Shown here piece after piece: positions 47,140-58,233 of a stretch of 64,000 nucleotides of DNA; position 1 is the first letter of the stretch; every line of letters starts with the position of its first letter. A program made the position numbers and the translations under genes. Below the pieces are notes generated by a model, which was given only the letters and a program-made list of their open reading frames with translations, searched no databases and was not told the DNA's origin. The stretch lies in the NCBI GenBank assembly GCA_026168455.1, contig CM047431.1, positions 26,260,623 through 26,324,622 on the forward strand, in the 5' to 3' direction. Origin of the DNA: Theocolax elegans. Lineage: Eukaryota; Arthropoda; Insecta; Hymenoptera; Cerocephalidae.

Positions 47140-48330
47140 TTATGCATTATAGATCAAGCACTTCTAAAAAATGCATAGTTTACTATATACGATATTACCT
47201 ACGATGTCGACATGTTTCTAAAAAAATTTGATTTACTAAGAAAGTACTTGACCCCCGGAAACAAATATTTACGAAACTCTAGGATATGATCTCTACTATA
47301 AAAATATGAAGGAAGCCGGAATTACATGTGCTAATGCCTTTTTCCACGATTGGTAGAAACAAATTACAAAAAAATCATCCAAGTACACCCCTGACATTGA
47401 TAGATCGAGTAGATTGGATTAAAAAAAAGAAGCTAAAGTATCTTAATTTGCTGAGAAGTTGTAGAAGAAATAAGAATTAGACGAAATTTTAACGAAATTT
47501 TAGTATTAAAATTTTATGAATTTTTTAGTCATAAATATCATTTAATTCTTTTTATATTAATATAGAAATTTTGTCGGTCTTGCTGAGCTAACGTCTAATG
47601 ACTCTAAGAACTCCAAGTTGCTCGCTCGAAAAGGCACGACAATTCGCCGCGTATCAATCCCAACTGATGAGTTCTGGCAGACGATTCCAAGACGAAACAC
47701 ATAGACTTAAAATTTCTTTCTTTCTTATTAAAACATTTTCAATTTTATAACTTAGTATTTTATTTGCTTCTTCTTTCTCCTTTTGGTTTACGTCTGGCGG
47801 CTTGTGGCCTTCATAATGTTGTCCTCGGGATTGATACGCGGCGAATTGTCGTGCCTTTTCGAGTGAGCAACTTGGAGTTCTTAGAGTCGTTAGACGTTAG
47901 CTCAGCAAGACCGACAAAATTTCTATATTAATTTAAAAACTTTTGCCTGGGCGAGAAAAATTATATTTTTAATCATTTAATTCTTATTTCTTTCATATCT
48001 TTTGACCAAATTAAGATAATTTAGATTTTTTTTAAATCTAATCTACTCGATCTGAGCTTTCTTCTGAAATTGGGTTTTAATCTATATCTTTATTTGTGTT
48101 CGTGTTATAAGCGGCTAGAGTCAAAGGTTTTCTTGTATGAAATTTCAGCTTTCTTCATATTTTCATAGTAGAAATTATATCCTAGAGTTTGGTAACTATC
48201 CGTTTTCAGGAGGTCAAGTACTTCCCTACACCAAAAACATGTAAGTTATGTACTCTGGCCTGCGAGATACGATAGTTTTATATTTTCAGAAGTGTTATAT
48301 CAACTGCTATACGATAAACCTGAGTTTGCA
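47140..48330. mobile_element. Palindromic element with strongly conserved inner arms
   Basis: The outer arms are diverged (AAACTCTAGGATATGATCTC near 47275 against TATATCCTAGAGTTTGG near 48180). The inner arms 47560-47661 and 47827-47932 are nearly perfect inverses over ~105 bp (GTCGGTCTTGCTGAGCTAAC against GTTAGCTCAGCAAGACCGAC). No coding capacity. Related to the palindrome at 49945-50640 (shared AAGTAC-TGACC-CCGG and AATATGAAGRAAGCC words). Confidence 0.8.
47655..47833 (+). ncRNA. Candidate hammerhead-like core framed by palindrome arms
   Basis: CTGATGA (47664-47670) follows the left inner arm. Stem II GTTCTGG/CCAAGAC (47671-47677 with 47687-47693, one C-A mismatch, one G-U) has a 9-nt loop, followed by GAAA (47694-47697). 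GTC (47821-47823) directly precedes the right inner arm. Stem III would pair ACACAT (47697-47702) with ATGTTGT (47816-47822) with one bulge, enclosing ~113 nt. Stem I would be the palindrome arms, with two unpaired positions at the junction. The geometry is right, but the pairs next to the core are imperfect. Confidence 0.4.
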
Positions 48331-48484
48331 CATTTTGGGCTGAATACTGAAAAAATCTGACGTGTTACGACAATTATAGCATCAGATTCGGGTTCAGCGC
48401 ACCCAAAACTTAGGAATATTTAGGAATGATTTAAATCAGATTTTAAAATCTACAGTCGAGTGCACTATTCCACGGTGCATTCTA

Positions 48485-48772
48485 ATGGGAATCGTAACAA
48501 ATTATCCTCATCCTGGAAGACCAAAAAATCATAGCAATTTTCGTAAAGCATCTCAACAATATGATATAAGTATATTCTATATTTATAAGATATTAAAGGA
48601 ATACATATTTCAAATTGAAACCGATTCAGGAGTTGATCGAAGAATAGAGTTTTGTAAAGACATGATGTTTAGAATAGATGAAAATTTTAACTTTCCATCA
48701 AACGTAGTTTTTTCCGATGAAGCTACATTTCAATTAAAAGGTAGCGAAAAGAAGCATAATTATAAATTTTGA
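48485..48772 (+). pseudogene. Tc1/mariner-type transposase fragment
   Basis: Contains HPGRPKNHSNFRKASQQYDI, an HTH-like part, and RIEFCKDMMFRIDENFNFPS followed by VVFSDEATFQLKG, which matches the region around the first catalytic Asp in a mariner-like family common in ants and wasps. It stops soon after (YKF). Upstream, 48385-48480 appears to be the decayed start. The rest of the transposase is absent. Confidence 0.7.
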
Positions 48773-48779
48773 GCTAAAT

Positions 48780-49944
48780 AAAATCCTTTTTGGATGAAAA
48801 AGAACAATACCCAATACCCATTAATACCCAGTATCCACAAAAAGTAAACGTGTGCGCGAGAATATAAATAATCAATCGATTAATCTCATTTTACCAACGA
48901 TAAAATAGCCCCACAAAAAAAATTGAGAGTCCCAAAAACTTAGCCATAGTAGTCATATGCTTTTGGGGTCGCTGCTTCCGAATTCGTCAAGGTCAGTTCA
49001 AGGTGAAATGTACAAAATTAGCGGTAATCAAGGTTTAACCAGTAAATACATATGTTTTTGAGGTCGCTGAATTCGAATCCGAGGTCCATTTGATCCCATC
49101 ACCTCAGGGTCAAGGTCATGCTTTGAGCCCTAAACTCTAAGCCTCTGAACCCTATACCCTTGAACCCTAAACCCTTAAAACCTAAACCCTTAGTTATCTA
49201 CATTCAAAAAAATCGGAAAATTTAAACTTTGTTTCGAGTTTATATGACGTTTGGACGACGTTGTCATTAACAAAAAACAATGCTGAAGGATAAATGTTAC
49301 TTTAAAGCTTAAGTTGAAGGTTAAATTGAAAGTCGTAGAATTACTCGATAAAATTACTTCAAAAATTATCTTAACCTTTTTGATAATACCTAACCTCTGA
49401 ATAGTATATTATGCAATATGGAAGTAAAATGTGGTTTAATTCTCGCGTAACAGCACAAGAGAAAAAAAATCGTACTCCCTCGTTGTATACGTTATTTTTT
49501 GCAACAGTGTGAGGAAAATTTGATAAAAGTATAAATTAATTAAGATTATAAATCCGAAATGAAGCAACATTGGGTGGCAAAGGGTGGGGAGTTAAAAGGG
49601 GGAGCGTGGAGCGGGTCTAGGGCTGCAAGCCCTCGTGGGGGTGCAGAGCCTCCTTTCATAAAAATAAATTTTCGGATATTTACAAAAATAAATAGTTATT
49701 TATGCATTTAGGGATTAAAATAGACATACATCCTGGAGAAGAAAATTGCTGCCCGAGCTTTAGCGAGGGCAGTAATTCATCCAAGGGAATAATCGCCTTT
49801 CATAATTTTTCACCCTGATCATTTGAACAGTACTTTCTACAATAACAATTAATTTTTCTTAATTTCTAAATTTTTTCAATATAGTAAAATTTTTTTATAT
49901 ATTTAATCTAATATAATAAATTTAATTTTATACTTGTAGAAAAA
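48780..49944. other. Unassigned; contains degenerate CCCTAAA-like repeats
   Basis: 49125-49192 has about nine imperfect CCCTAAA / CCCTTRAA units. The remainder has no gene or RNA I recognise. Confidence 0.5.
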
Positions 49945-50640
49945 GTCTAAACTAACAAGGAAAGTACATGACCTCCGGGCAACGGATGTTATCCTAACCT
50001 TGGTATATCTTTTGTAATGTAGAAATATGAAGAAAGCCAAGTTATTGCTTGCTAATAGCCACATTGACGAAAGTTATTCGACATCTAATAATAATTTTAA
50101 TGAAAATTACTTCCAACTTAATCGCTTATAACTTCGAAATAAATAAAGATAAACAATCGAACCAAAAACCAAAAGAAAGTTCTGTGCAAGTAGATACAAT
50201 TAAAAATAAAGAAGCTAAAATTTCTCCAATTGGAGTAAAGTGATGATAAAAATAAGAAATTGAAGAATTTTGGGCTAAAAGGAACAATACACTTTTCATA
50301 TTAAATTTTGGTTTAAATATCTTCAGATTCTTATTTTTATCATAACTATACTCCAAATGGAGCAATTTTAGTTTCTTTATTTTTAATTATATCTACTTGA
50401 TAAAAAATTTCTTTTGGTTTTTGGTTCGATTGTTTATCTTTATTTGTTTCGGAGTTATAAGCGATTAAGTTCGAAGTAATTTTCATTGATATCATTATTC
50501 AATGTCGAATAACTTTCGTCAATGTGGCCATTAAAGCAATAACTTGGCGTTCTTCATATTTCTACATTACAAAAGATATGCCAAAGTTAGGATAAGATCC
50601 GTTTCCCAGAGCTCATGTACTTCCCTTGTAAGTGTTCAAA
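49945..50640. mobile_element. ~700-bp palindromic (MITE-like) element
   Basis: The arms 49945-50230 and 50340-50640 are inverted copies. Examples are AACAATCGAACCAAAAACCA against TGGTTTTTGGTTCGATTGTT, and AAGTACATGACCTCCGG against a diverged GAGCTCATGTACTT. The short open frames it contains come from the palindrome and are not genes. Confidence 0.85.
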
Positions 50641-51370
50641 ACAAAAAAGTAAGTCTAGGATGCATAAAATTTGACTCCTTCAAAGTAAAATAGGTTTACG
50701 GGGAACAAAATAAGTCTACGGGGAGTAAGGTGAGTCCATGGGGAATAAAGTGATTGAAGGAATAAAATGCAATTTCACTCAACTCGTAAAGGCTATTAAA
50801 GTAGACGTTTTTGATGATCAGGGTGAAATAGAATTTTATGCCACAGTGCGAGTAAAATATGCACTCAACAATGTTTTTAATCGCATTTAACACCCATTGG
50901 AATATAAAATGTTCGTTACATGGGCGAAATATAATTCACGATTCGATTCAGACAATTTGTCAGTCTCGCTTCGCTCGGACATCAATCTTTGCCCTCATCG
51001 AGATTCAACTTTTTCGCCCATGTAACAAAAATAATACCTATTGTTAAATTAATTCCATTTTAATGAAAAATCTAAATTTTACACGCTTGCAGCTACTAAA
51101 TTTTAAATTATAATAATAAGCTTTGGAAAATTATGTAAATTGCTTTATATACTGACGTTGTCTTAATTATTATTATTTTAAAACATTTGAAATTTTCAAA
51201 TAAAGTATTGTATAAATAATTTATGATATTTTTGAGTCTTCATATCCATTTAAATATCTTCAAGTATCAATGAATATTGATTATGACAAATTCAGCCAGC
51301 AGTATTGTAAAATATTTTTTACTTACTTTAAATTTAGTTAAGATTTTGTTACTAAGTATAAAATGTGTAC
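50641..51370. other. Intron-like AT-rich flank downstream of the eIF3a exon
   Basis: Starts (minus strand) with the donor GTACAC at 51370-51365. No further eIF3a exon is readable here. Confidence 0.5.
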
Positions 51371-52647
51371 CTGGTGAATTAATCGCACGAGAGTTACATC
51401 TTGTAAAGCTGGAATATATTGTACTAATGGACCTGTATCATCTTGAAGTACATTCTTAACAATAGAATCAACTTTTTCACAAAGTTCTAACGGATGGAAT
51501 TCCACTTCAAGCCAAACATATAAATCTTGAAGTTGCGACGATGCTAAAGATACAACGTTAAGACGTACAATGTCTTTTAGTAGTGATGCTCTTGACGGAG
51601 GTTGTAACAATCCTAAAAGTATAGCAAGCTTTTGTGCCTTTTCTTGAGGGCTTTTATCAGTTTCAATAAACCGATCAAATTCTGGATGTGCAGACGGTAG
51701 CGGAATAGACAATGTTGCCAATAGAACTCTATTTGCCATTTTCTGTTGTTCCTCAGATGACATGTTTTTCTTCATATCGCGAGAAAGTTGAAATAATTTA
51801 AATAAAGCTGCTGCGTGAAATAAGTAATTACCTGCTTTCCAAAATACCATTGCAAGTTTTTGATAATAATTCGCCATTGTTTTAGGTACAGGCATTTTTT
51901 TTGAAAGATTCATTAATCCATGAATGTCTTCTATTGCTTTGTAAGCTTCTTGCCACAATTCCATCTGAATGGCGGAATCTAATTGTATTAACCTTGTTTC
52001 TAAATTTAATTGTTGTGTTTCAATCTTATTAATTGAAACATTCGACACCATTTGCGGAAGCTTGCTAATATCTTCTAAATGTTTTCGCAATTTTTCACAT
52101 AATTTACGAAATTCAGTTTTTCTATTATACTCCAAACAAAATTGAAAAGCCATTCTGGCAATGTCATGATACAAAGTTTCAACATGAGCATTTGTACGAA
52201 GTAATTCTAAACACTGACAATAAGACTCCCATAAAAATTTAACCCACGGTGTTAAGATCGTTCTATCACTTCGATCTTGGGCATCTTCGCCACTAACAGC
52301 AGACAATAAAATACTTTCCGGTGTAGCTAGATTATCAAGATCATCAATATCAATAACAGCCTGTTGACTTTGTTTTCTTGCAGCATCTGTTTTCTCTTCA
52401 GCCATTTTTAAATATCCTCTAATTACATTTTCGAGGCTGCCTACATTTACTGATTGGAACATGTTTCGATATTGAAATAATCCTTCCTTAGCAATGTGTG
52501 ATTTCTTTAATTCCACACATAAATCTAAATATTTAAACATTATTGGCTCTAACACTGACTCAGACCAACTATAAGTCCATTTTTTATTTCTAAACACTTC
52601 TTGTAATGTATCCAACGCTCGTGCTGGTTTTCCAACTTCAATAAATT
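51371..52647 (-). CDS. eIF3a: eIF3a, one internal exon (initiation factor 3 subunit a)
   Basis: The frame encodes FIEVGKPARALDTLQEVFRN, EPIMFKYLDLCVELKKSHIA, DLDNLATPESILLSAVSGED, DRTILTPWVKFLWESYCQCL and QYIPALQDVTLVRLIHQ. This is the conserved N-terminal half of eIF3a, the large scaffold subunit of the eIF3 complex that joins mRNA to the 40S ribosome, including the start of its PCI domain. It is fully open. Exon limits: acceptor CTTTTTTCAG before 52647 (phase 1) and donor CAG|GTACAC after 51371 (phase 0), so it is about 425 codons of a protein usually over 1,000 residues. The first exon (about 18 codons) is not seen between 52648 and 53170. No downstream exon is found in the 51 kb that follow in the direction of transcription. 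Confidence 0.93.
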
Positions 52648-53169
52648 CTGAAAAAAGAATAAAAATTTTGTATTACACTTATGATTATAATTACATATGT
52701 AAGGGAATATAATTATATAATCAAAAGAAATAATTGGTGAATTGAATAATTAAATAGAAATAAATCAAATATTCTAGTATTTATTAATTGTTATTTTTAT
52801 ATTCGTTATTTATTAGTTAAACATATATGTTAGCGCCCAGAATATAAAAATAAAATTTGTTCCTGACTGCACTTAGCATTCAAGGATATTGTTTCTCAAA
52901 TCATAACAATTAAAATTTTGCATTTTTAAAAATATGCTATTCAATTTAATTATATATTTTTTTAAATAAAATCGTAACAGTCCTTTACGAAAAAATTAAC
53001 GGGAACCAAAAATTATCGAAAAAGTACTAAAGCTTTTTATGACCCAAATATAAAACAGAGTTTTTAACAAAAAGTTTTAGCGCTCACAAAAAAACATGTT
53101 TTTATAGTATTTATGAATACCATTCGGTACCGTCACATATCTGTTGAAAACTACTTGAAAAATAATTTT
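52648..53169. other. Intron-like region upstream of the eIF3a exon
   Basis: AT-rich, with a polypyrimidine-like tract and AG next to the exon on the minus strand. No first exon and no repeat recognised. Confidence 0.5.
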
Positions 53170-56100
53170 GTTATTAAATGCTAGGGCAGCTTCAAGCAAA
53201 TTCAACACCTGCTGGACTCTCATAGTGAGCAAACTTCTTCTTCTACTCTATCTCAAACTTCTCCTCATGGTCTTCCAAATGATTGGTCCAACATCTCAGA
53301 TTCTGACAAAATGACAATGATCTTATCCAAAATGACTCAAAATCACAGCGGTATAACTAGCCAGTTTGATTCTTTAAAGGGTGTTATGAGTGAAAATGCG
53401 TTTCATATGGATAAGATTGAAGCTCAGTTGAATGAAATAAAAGCCACTTGTTCTTTTCCATTTGGATCTGAATTAAAAATGTCAGGCATTCCAGTATTTT
53501 GCACTTTACCTCCGAGACATCTAGTTGTTGCCATACTGAACTGTTTGAAGCTTTCTTGTTTTTTAAATGACATAATTGCCATGTCTACATCTCAGCTCAC
53601 TGCACCAAAGTTTATTTCGTATATCGTAAAATTTAAATCATACGACATCATAGAACATATTCTAAAGATTAAACGTGAGTATGGTGATACCACTTACAGT
53701 ATTGTAGCTAACTCAACTTCTGATAATGGTCCACTAATCAGATTCTATGGTATGTTGCTTCCACCTATATACCATCTGCTTCTTCAAACTAAAAATAGGG
53801 CTCGTGAATTAAATTATAAGCATGTCTAGTCTAGGAATGGCCGAATTTATGTTCGTCGCAATGATCGTACTGGTACTATAATTGTCTCCACTCAACATTA
53901 TTTGAACAAATTACATTAACTACAAGATGTACAGACAGATTGCCAATCATGTCCGCTAGCGCTTCCCTCTTTGGGTCCTCACTTAAGAGTTGCTCAGATT
54001 AATGTTAATTCTTTGAAGGAGCATTTTAATGACATCAAAAGTTTTATTTCTAACGAATCTATTGATGTTCTTTCTTTATCGGAAATATGGCTTACACCAA
54101 AACAGTCCACCTCTCTTTTTAACATTAAAAATTATGTATTTATAAGAAACATTAGAAATATCAAATCGATAAGTGGAAGGAGAGCTTTTATGCAGGGGGG
54201 AGTGGCTCTTTTCAAGTCTGAGAATTTGGATGTAAATTCTATTAGGATTTATATATTAGGATATATAGGATATATATTTTATATATTAGGAGTATCTTTT
54301 TTTTGAATTGGCTCCTTGTTCAAATGAAAAGATGCTTTTGGCATCAGTTTATTGTTGCCCTAGCGGCCATGTTTTGTCTAGTGTATTTCAGGTGCTTGGT
54401 GATTTAATCCACTTATATTCTGATGTCATCTTGGCAGGAGGTCTAAACTCTGATCTAACCAATGATAATTATTACACTTGTCACCTCAGAAGCTTGATTG
54501 GCAATCTGAATTTGTGTTTGGTTCCTTATGGTTCTACTCATCACCGTGAGATGTCGAGTACATGGCTTGATGTGATCATTGTTGATTCTGAGGATAAAGT
54601 AAAGGGATTTTACAAGTCTTTAACACCTTTTATAAATTGTCACGAATACTTGGTTTTGGATTATGTATTAGAACAACCTGTTAAGCCGCATTTCTTTTTA
54701 TCTTCTCGTAAATTTGCTGACTTTTATCTTCATCTTTTTCCACTGAGCTACATTCTTTTCTTGAAAACGATTCTCTTCAGAACCTCTTGTCTATGAAAAC
54801 TTGTTTGCCTAAATCCAAGAGTCGTAGTTGTGATGGCTTATCTTTCTCATTCTTTACTAATGTACTCCACAGTATAGTATCAGTTTTTGTCAACCTTTTC
54901 AATAAATCCATCGACTCTGGAGTTTACCCTGCTGTTTGGACGGAATCAGTAGCGATGCCTTTATCAAAAAAAAGCACACCTGATTCTTTGTCGGACACTG
55001 GTCCTATTGCACAGCTACCTCACTTTGCAAAGTTATTCGACTCTATGGTTACTAACCAGCTAGTTCACTACCATAAATCCACTTTCTTACTCTCACCATA
55101 TCAATATAATTTTCGAAGTGGATTTAGTATGCAGGCAGATCTATTAAAGATTATAGATGACATTCACTGCGGATTTAAGCATGGTATAGTAACCTTTATG
55201 GTGCTCTTTGATATGAATCGAGATATTGATACGATTAATCACACAATACTTTTGTCTAGACTAAAAGATTTAAATTTTTTTTCGATGGCATTGAGGTGAA
55301 TTTACTCTTACCTAACTGGTTGTACTCAGGCAGTGCTAAATCTTGACAATACAACATCTAACTTTTTACCTGTAACATCTGGAGTACCACAAGCATCTAC
55401 TCCTGGACCCATAATTTTCCTGAGTTACATTAACCCTATTATTAAAGTTCTTAAATATTGGAAAGCTATGTTGTTTGCATGAAAATTTATATTTAGTGCA
55501 GACTCTCATGTATAAATGAAATGATTGCTTCATTAAATGAAGATATCCACTCGATTGCAAATTGGATAGCTGATAACCAAAGCTATTCTTTTAGCTTCTT
55601 CACAAATGTCTTTACGTTTGAGGGACTTTGGTATCTACTCAATTTTGCTCCAGAACACTCAAATCCCTCTATCAGGTTTGGGTTAAAAGTTTGGGTATTA
55701 CTTTGAGCAGTGATATTTCGTGGAATGCGCACATAGCACAGATTTGTTCCAATGTACATGGTGTCCTACATCGACTGCGCTATAGAGGATACCGTTTACC
55801 TGAGAGCGCTCGTTTGTTGCCCTTCCAAGCGTTAGTTATACCTCATTTTGATTATGCCCCCCTTGTGTTCAACGATCTTCCATCGTATCTTGAAGTGAAG
55901 ATTTATTTATCATCTGAAACCAGATGCAGCGTTGCAACCCTATGACAAACGATTAGGCTGGTTTTCCCCAAAAATCCGTGGCACATACTTTCATGCGCTA
56001 TTCATGTTTAAGCTATTATCATCGCACAGACTAAGTTAATTGTATGACGGATTAACTTTTATCACCGATGATAATCGTAGGTCGAGGCGTTTGGATGACA

Positions 56101-56290
56101 TTTTTATCATGGAATTGTGAAATAGATTGCCAGGTAAATCTTACAGAAAGTTCTCGCTCATCTAGCTTCAAACACAATCTGCTAATTTCTTTAACTGTGT
56201 AGCTAACTCTAGCACATAACTACTATCTTTTTTACTTTTTATATACTTTTTTCTTTGTATCATCGTTTTTATATAGCACACCAGTACTAT
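53170..56290 (+). pseudogene. Decayed CR1-like non-LTR retrotransposon
   Basis: Plus strand: ORF1 remnant 53311-53910 with a TAG at 53827 (KMTQNHSGITSQFDSLKGVM; after the stop RNGRIYVRRNDRTG). Then endonuclease pieces (RVAQINVNSLKEHFNDIKSF, LSLSEIWLTP; 54308-54796), reverse transcriptase (GPIAQLPHFAKLFDSM, MNRDIDTINHTILLSRLKDL; 54787-55299), and a C-terminal part (LGITLSSDISWNAHIAQICS, 55628-55945). The catalytic FADD block near 55460 is not readable. It carries several frameshifts and stops, much more damage than the neighbouring element at 56460-61533, so it is older. Confidence 0.85.
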
Positions 56291-56992
56291 ATTTTATACC
56301 TTGCGATCAATCTTAAATTTAAAAATCTAAAATCTGAAATTCAATTCCATAATTTAGATTAGAGATTTGTCTGCACATTAAAATTAAAATTAATACTATT
56401 ACGTCTTACAAATATAATGTAATTTTTATGTTAACTAATGTATAGTGCTTCACGGTTCTGCATATAATGTTTAGCATTATTTATTTTGTAATTTTCATGC
56501 CATTTGGTTTTTTAAACCTTAGCACAAAAAAATATCGTTATCTCTCTCTCTCTCTCGTAAGTACAATCAGTCGAGTTCTTCTACACACGTCTAATATCTG
56601 TGGAAACATACTGCCGCTTTCTGCCTACGGGCATTTTTGTTGCAGCTCCTTGCACGCAAACCTATGCAAGCCACCTTGTGATATAAAATTTTATAGTTCA
56701 AGGATTGGTTTGCTATCGATTACTGATCAAAGAAGCTGCAACGTATTTTGAGGTTATCACCATTTCCAATGTTCGGCATGAGTTGTCAAAAATCGAAACA
56801 AGGTTGGTAGCACTGATCCATTTTCATGGCCTTGAAGCTGGAAGCAGACTCTCAGCGTGCCGCTCAGCTCTCTATCACCTTCAATTCAAGTTTCTACCAC
56901 TAGATGTCAGGTCACTTCACTTTTCATCGATCTCCGATTTATACCAAGTATATGCGTTATGCTCTGCGTGATTATGCGTGTGTTTTTAAACT

Positions 56993-58218
56993 ATGAATTG
57001 CCCATGCTGTAACAAATCTTGCGGTCCTTGAAATAGTACACAGTGTGCGGCCAGTGGGAAAAAAGTGCATAGAGCGTGCGTTGACCAATTGAAGATTTGT
57101 ATAACATGTCAAATTATAAATTCTGAGTTTGAAACAGACTTAGACGAAACGATACGATCGGTGACAATTAGTCCCCCCCACTCTGCGAGTATCCCGACGC
57201 AGACACGCTCTCTCAACTTGGCAAACTCAGCTGTTGATTCGCCTCGTATCACTCCGACATTGAAAAGACGCGCTTCTCCTCTGTCTCCATCAAAGCAACA
57301 AATACAAAAAGTTGTGCGATTCGGTAACTCTAAGTCTTCTAAGTTTAATTTTACTAAATTCACGATGACAGAAAATACATCCAATGCACCCGAAACGCAA
57401 ACGTAAACCTTAACTCTGATGAGATGCCGGGATGGTTCAAAACTGTCTGGGGCGACTATCTCAATGAATTTCGTAATGCGCAAATTAAAAATGAAAACTC
57501 GATAAAAGAACTAACAGATAGGGTCTCAGCCCTGGAAAAATCGTATGATGAAACTGTAAAAAATTCTCTTGCGATAGAAGAAATGCGCAATGACCTCGCT
57601 GACCTTACTATTAAAATTTCTGGTTTAAATAAATTACCAGCTCGGGAAATTAAATTAGTTGACTTGTGTGAGGTAAAGATCTCTGGTATACCGACTGAAA
57701 TTGAGTCGAATGTTGCACTACAGACTATATTCCAAGCAATTAAATACCAAGCCCTACTTCACCAGGTTATTCAGATAAGAACTTGGCTTCCCGAAAAACA
57801 AAAATCTAGCGATAACGCTTCATCACTAGACCTGCCTAGCTCGTCTCAGCAGTCATTGAACAACCAAGGTGGTAGTTCTTTACGACCGACATATTCGTTA
57901 GTTTTAAGATTTATAGCACCTAACTCTCGCGATATATTTTTAGAGAAAGCTTCAATACTGAGAAATCTCACACAAAATGATATCTTTGGAAATGGTAGTA
58001 AAACAAAAATTTTTATTTCTCCTATTTGGCCCAAAGAAATTTATAATTTGATGCGCAAAACAAGGCCTGTGGCTAAATCTAAAGGTTATATGCAAATCTT
58101 TGTTAGAGCACTTCAGATTATTGTGCGCCAAAACAAAAACTCTCCAGAGTTTGTAATATTCTCTGAAGCGGATCTAGTTAATCTGCCCTTGTTGCGCCAA
58201 ACGCCTAACCAGAAATGA
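56993..58218 (+). pseudogene. CR1-like ORF1 (zinc finger, coiled coil, esterase-free), two breaks
   Basis: From the ATG at 56993: CPCCNKSCGP, a TGA at 57029-57031, then STQCAASGKKVHRACVDQLK and CITC, which together form a Cys/His finger of PHD type. A Ser/Pro/Thr-rich linker follows. Near 57391-57405 the frame shifts by one base into the second part (57424-58218), which has a heptad-like coiled coil (IKELTDRVSALEKSYDE) and an RNA-binding-like C-terminal half. The frame ends at the TGA 58216-58218. ORF1 proteins coat the element RNA. Confidence 0.8.
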
Positions 58219-58233
58219 GTAGGTGGCGGTTGA

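Noticed and set aside
50049..50365. Overlapping open frames on both strands
   Set aside because: They lie in the inverted arms of a palindromic element and mirror each other. No protein motif.
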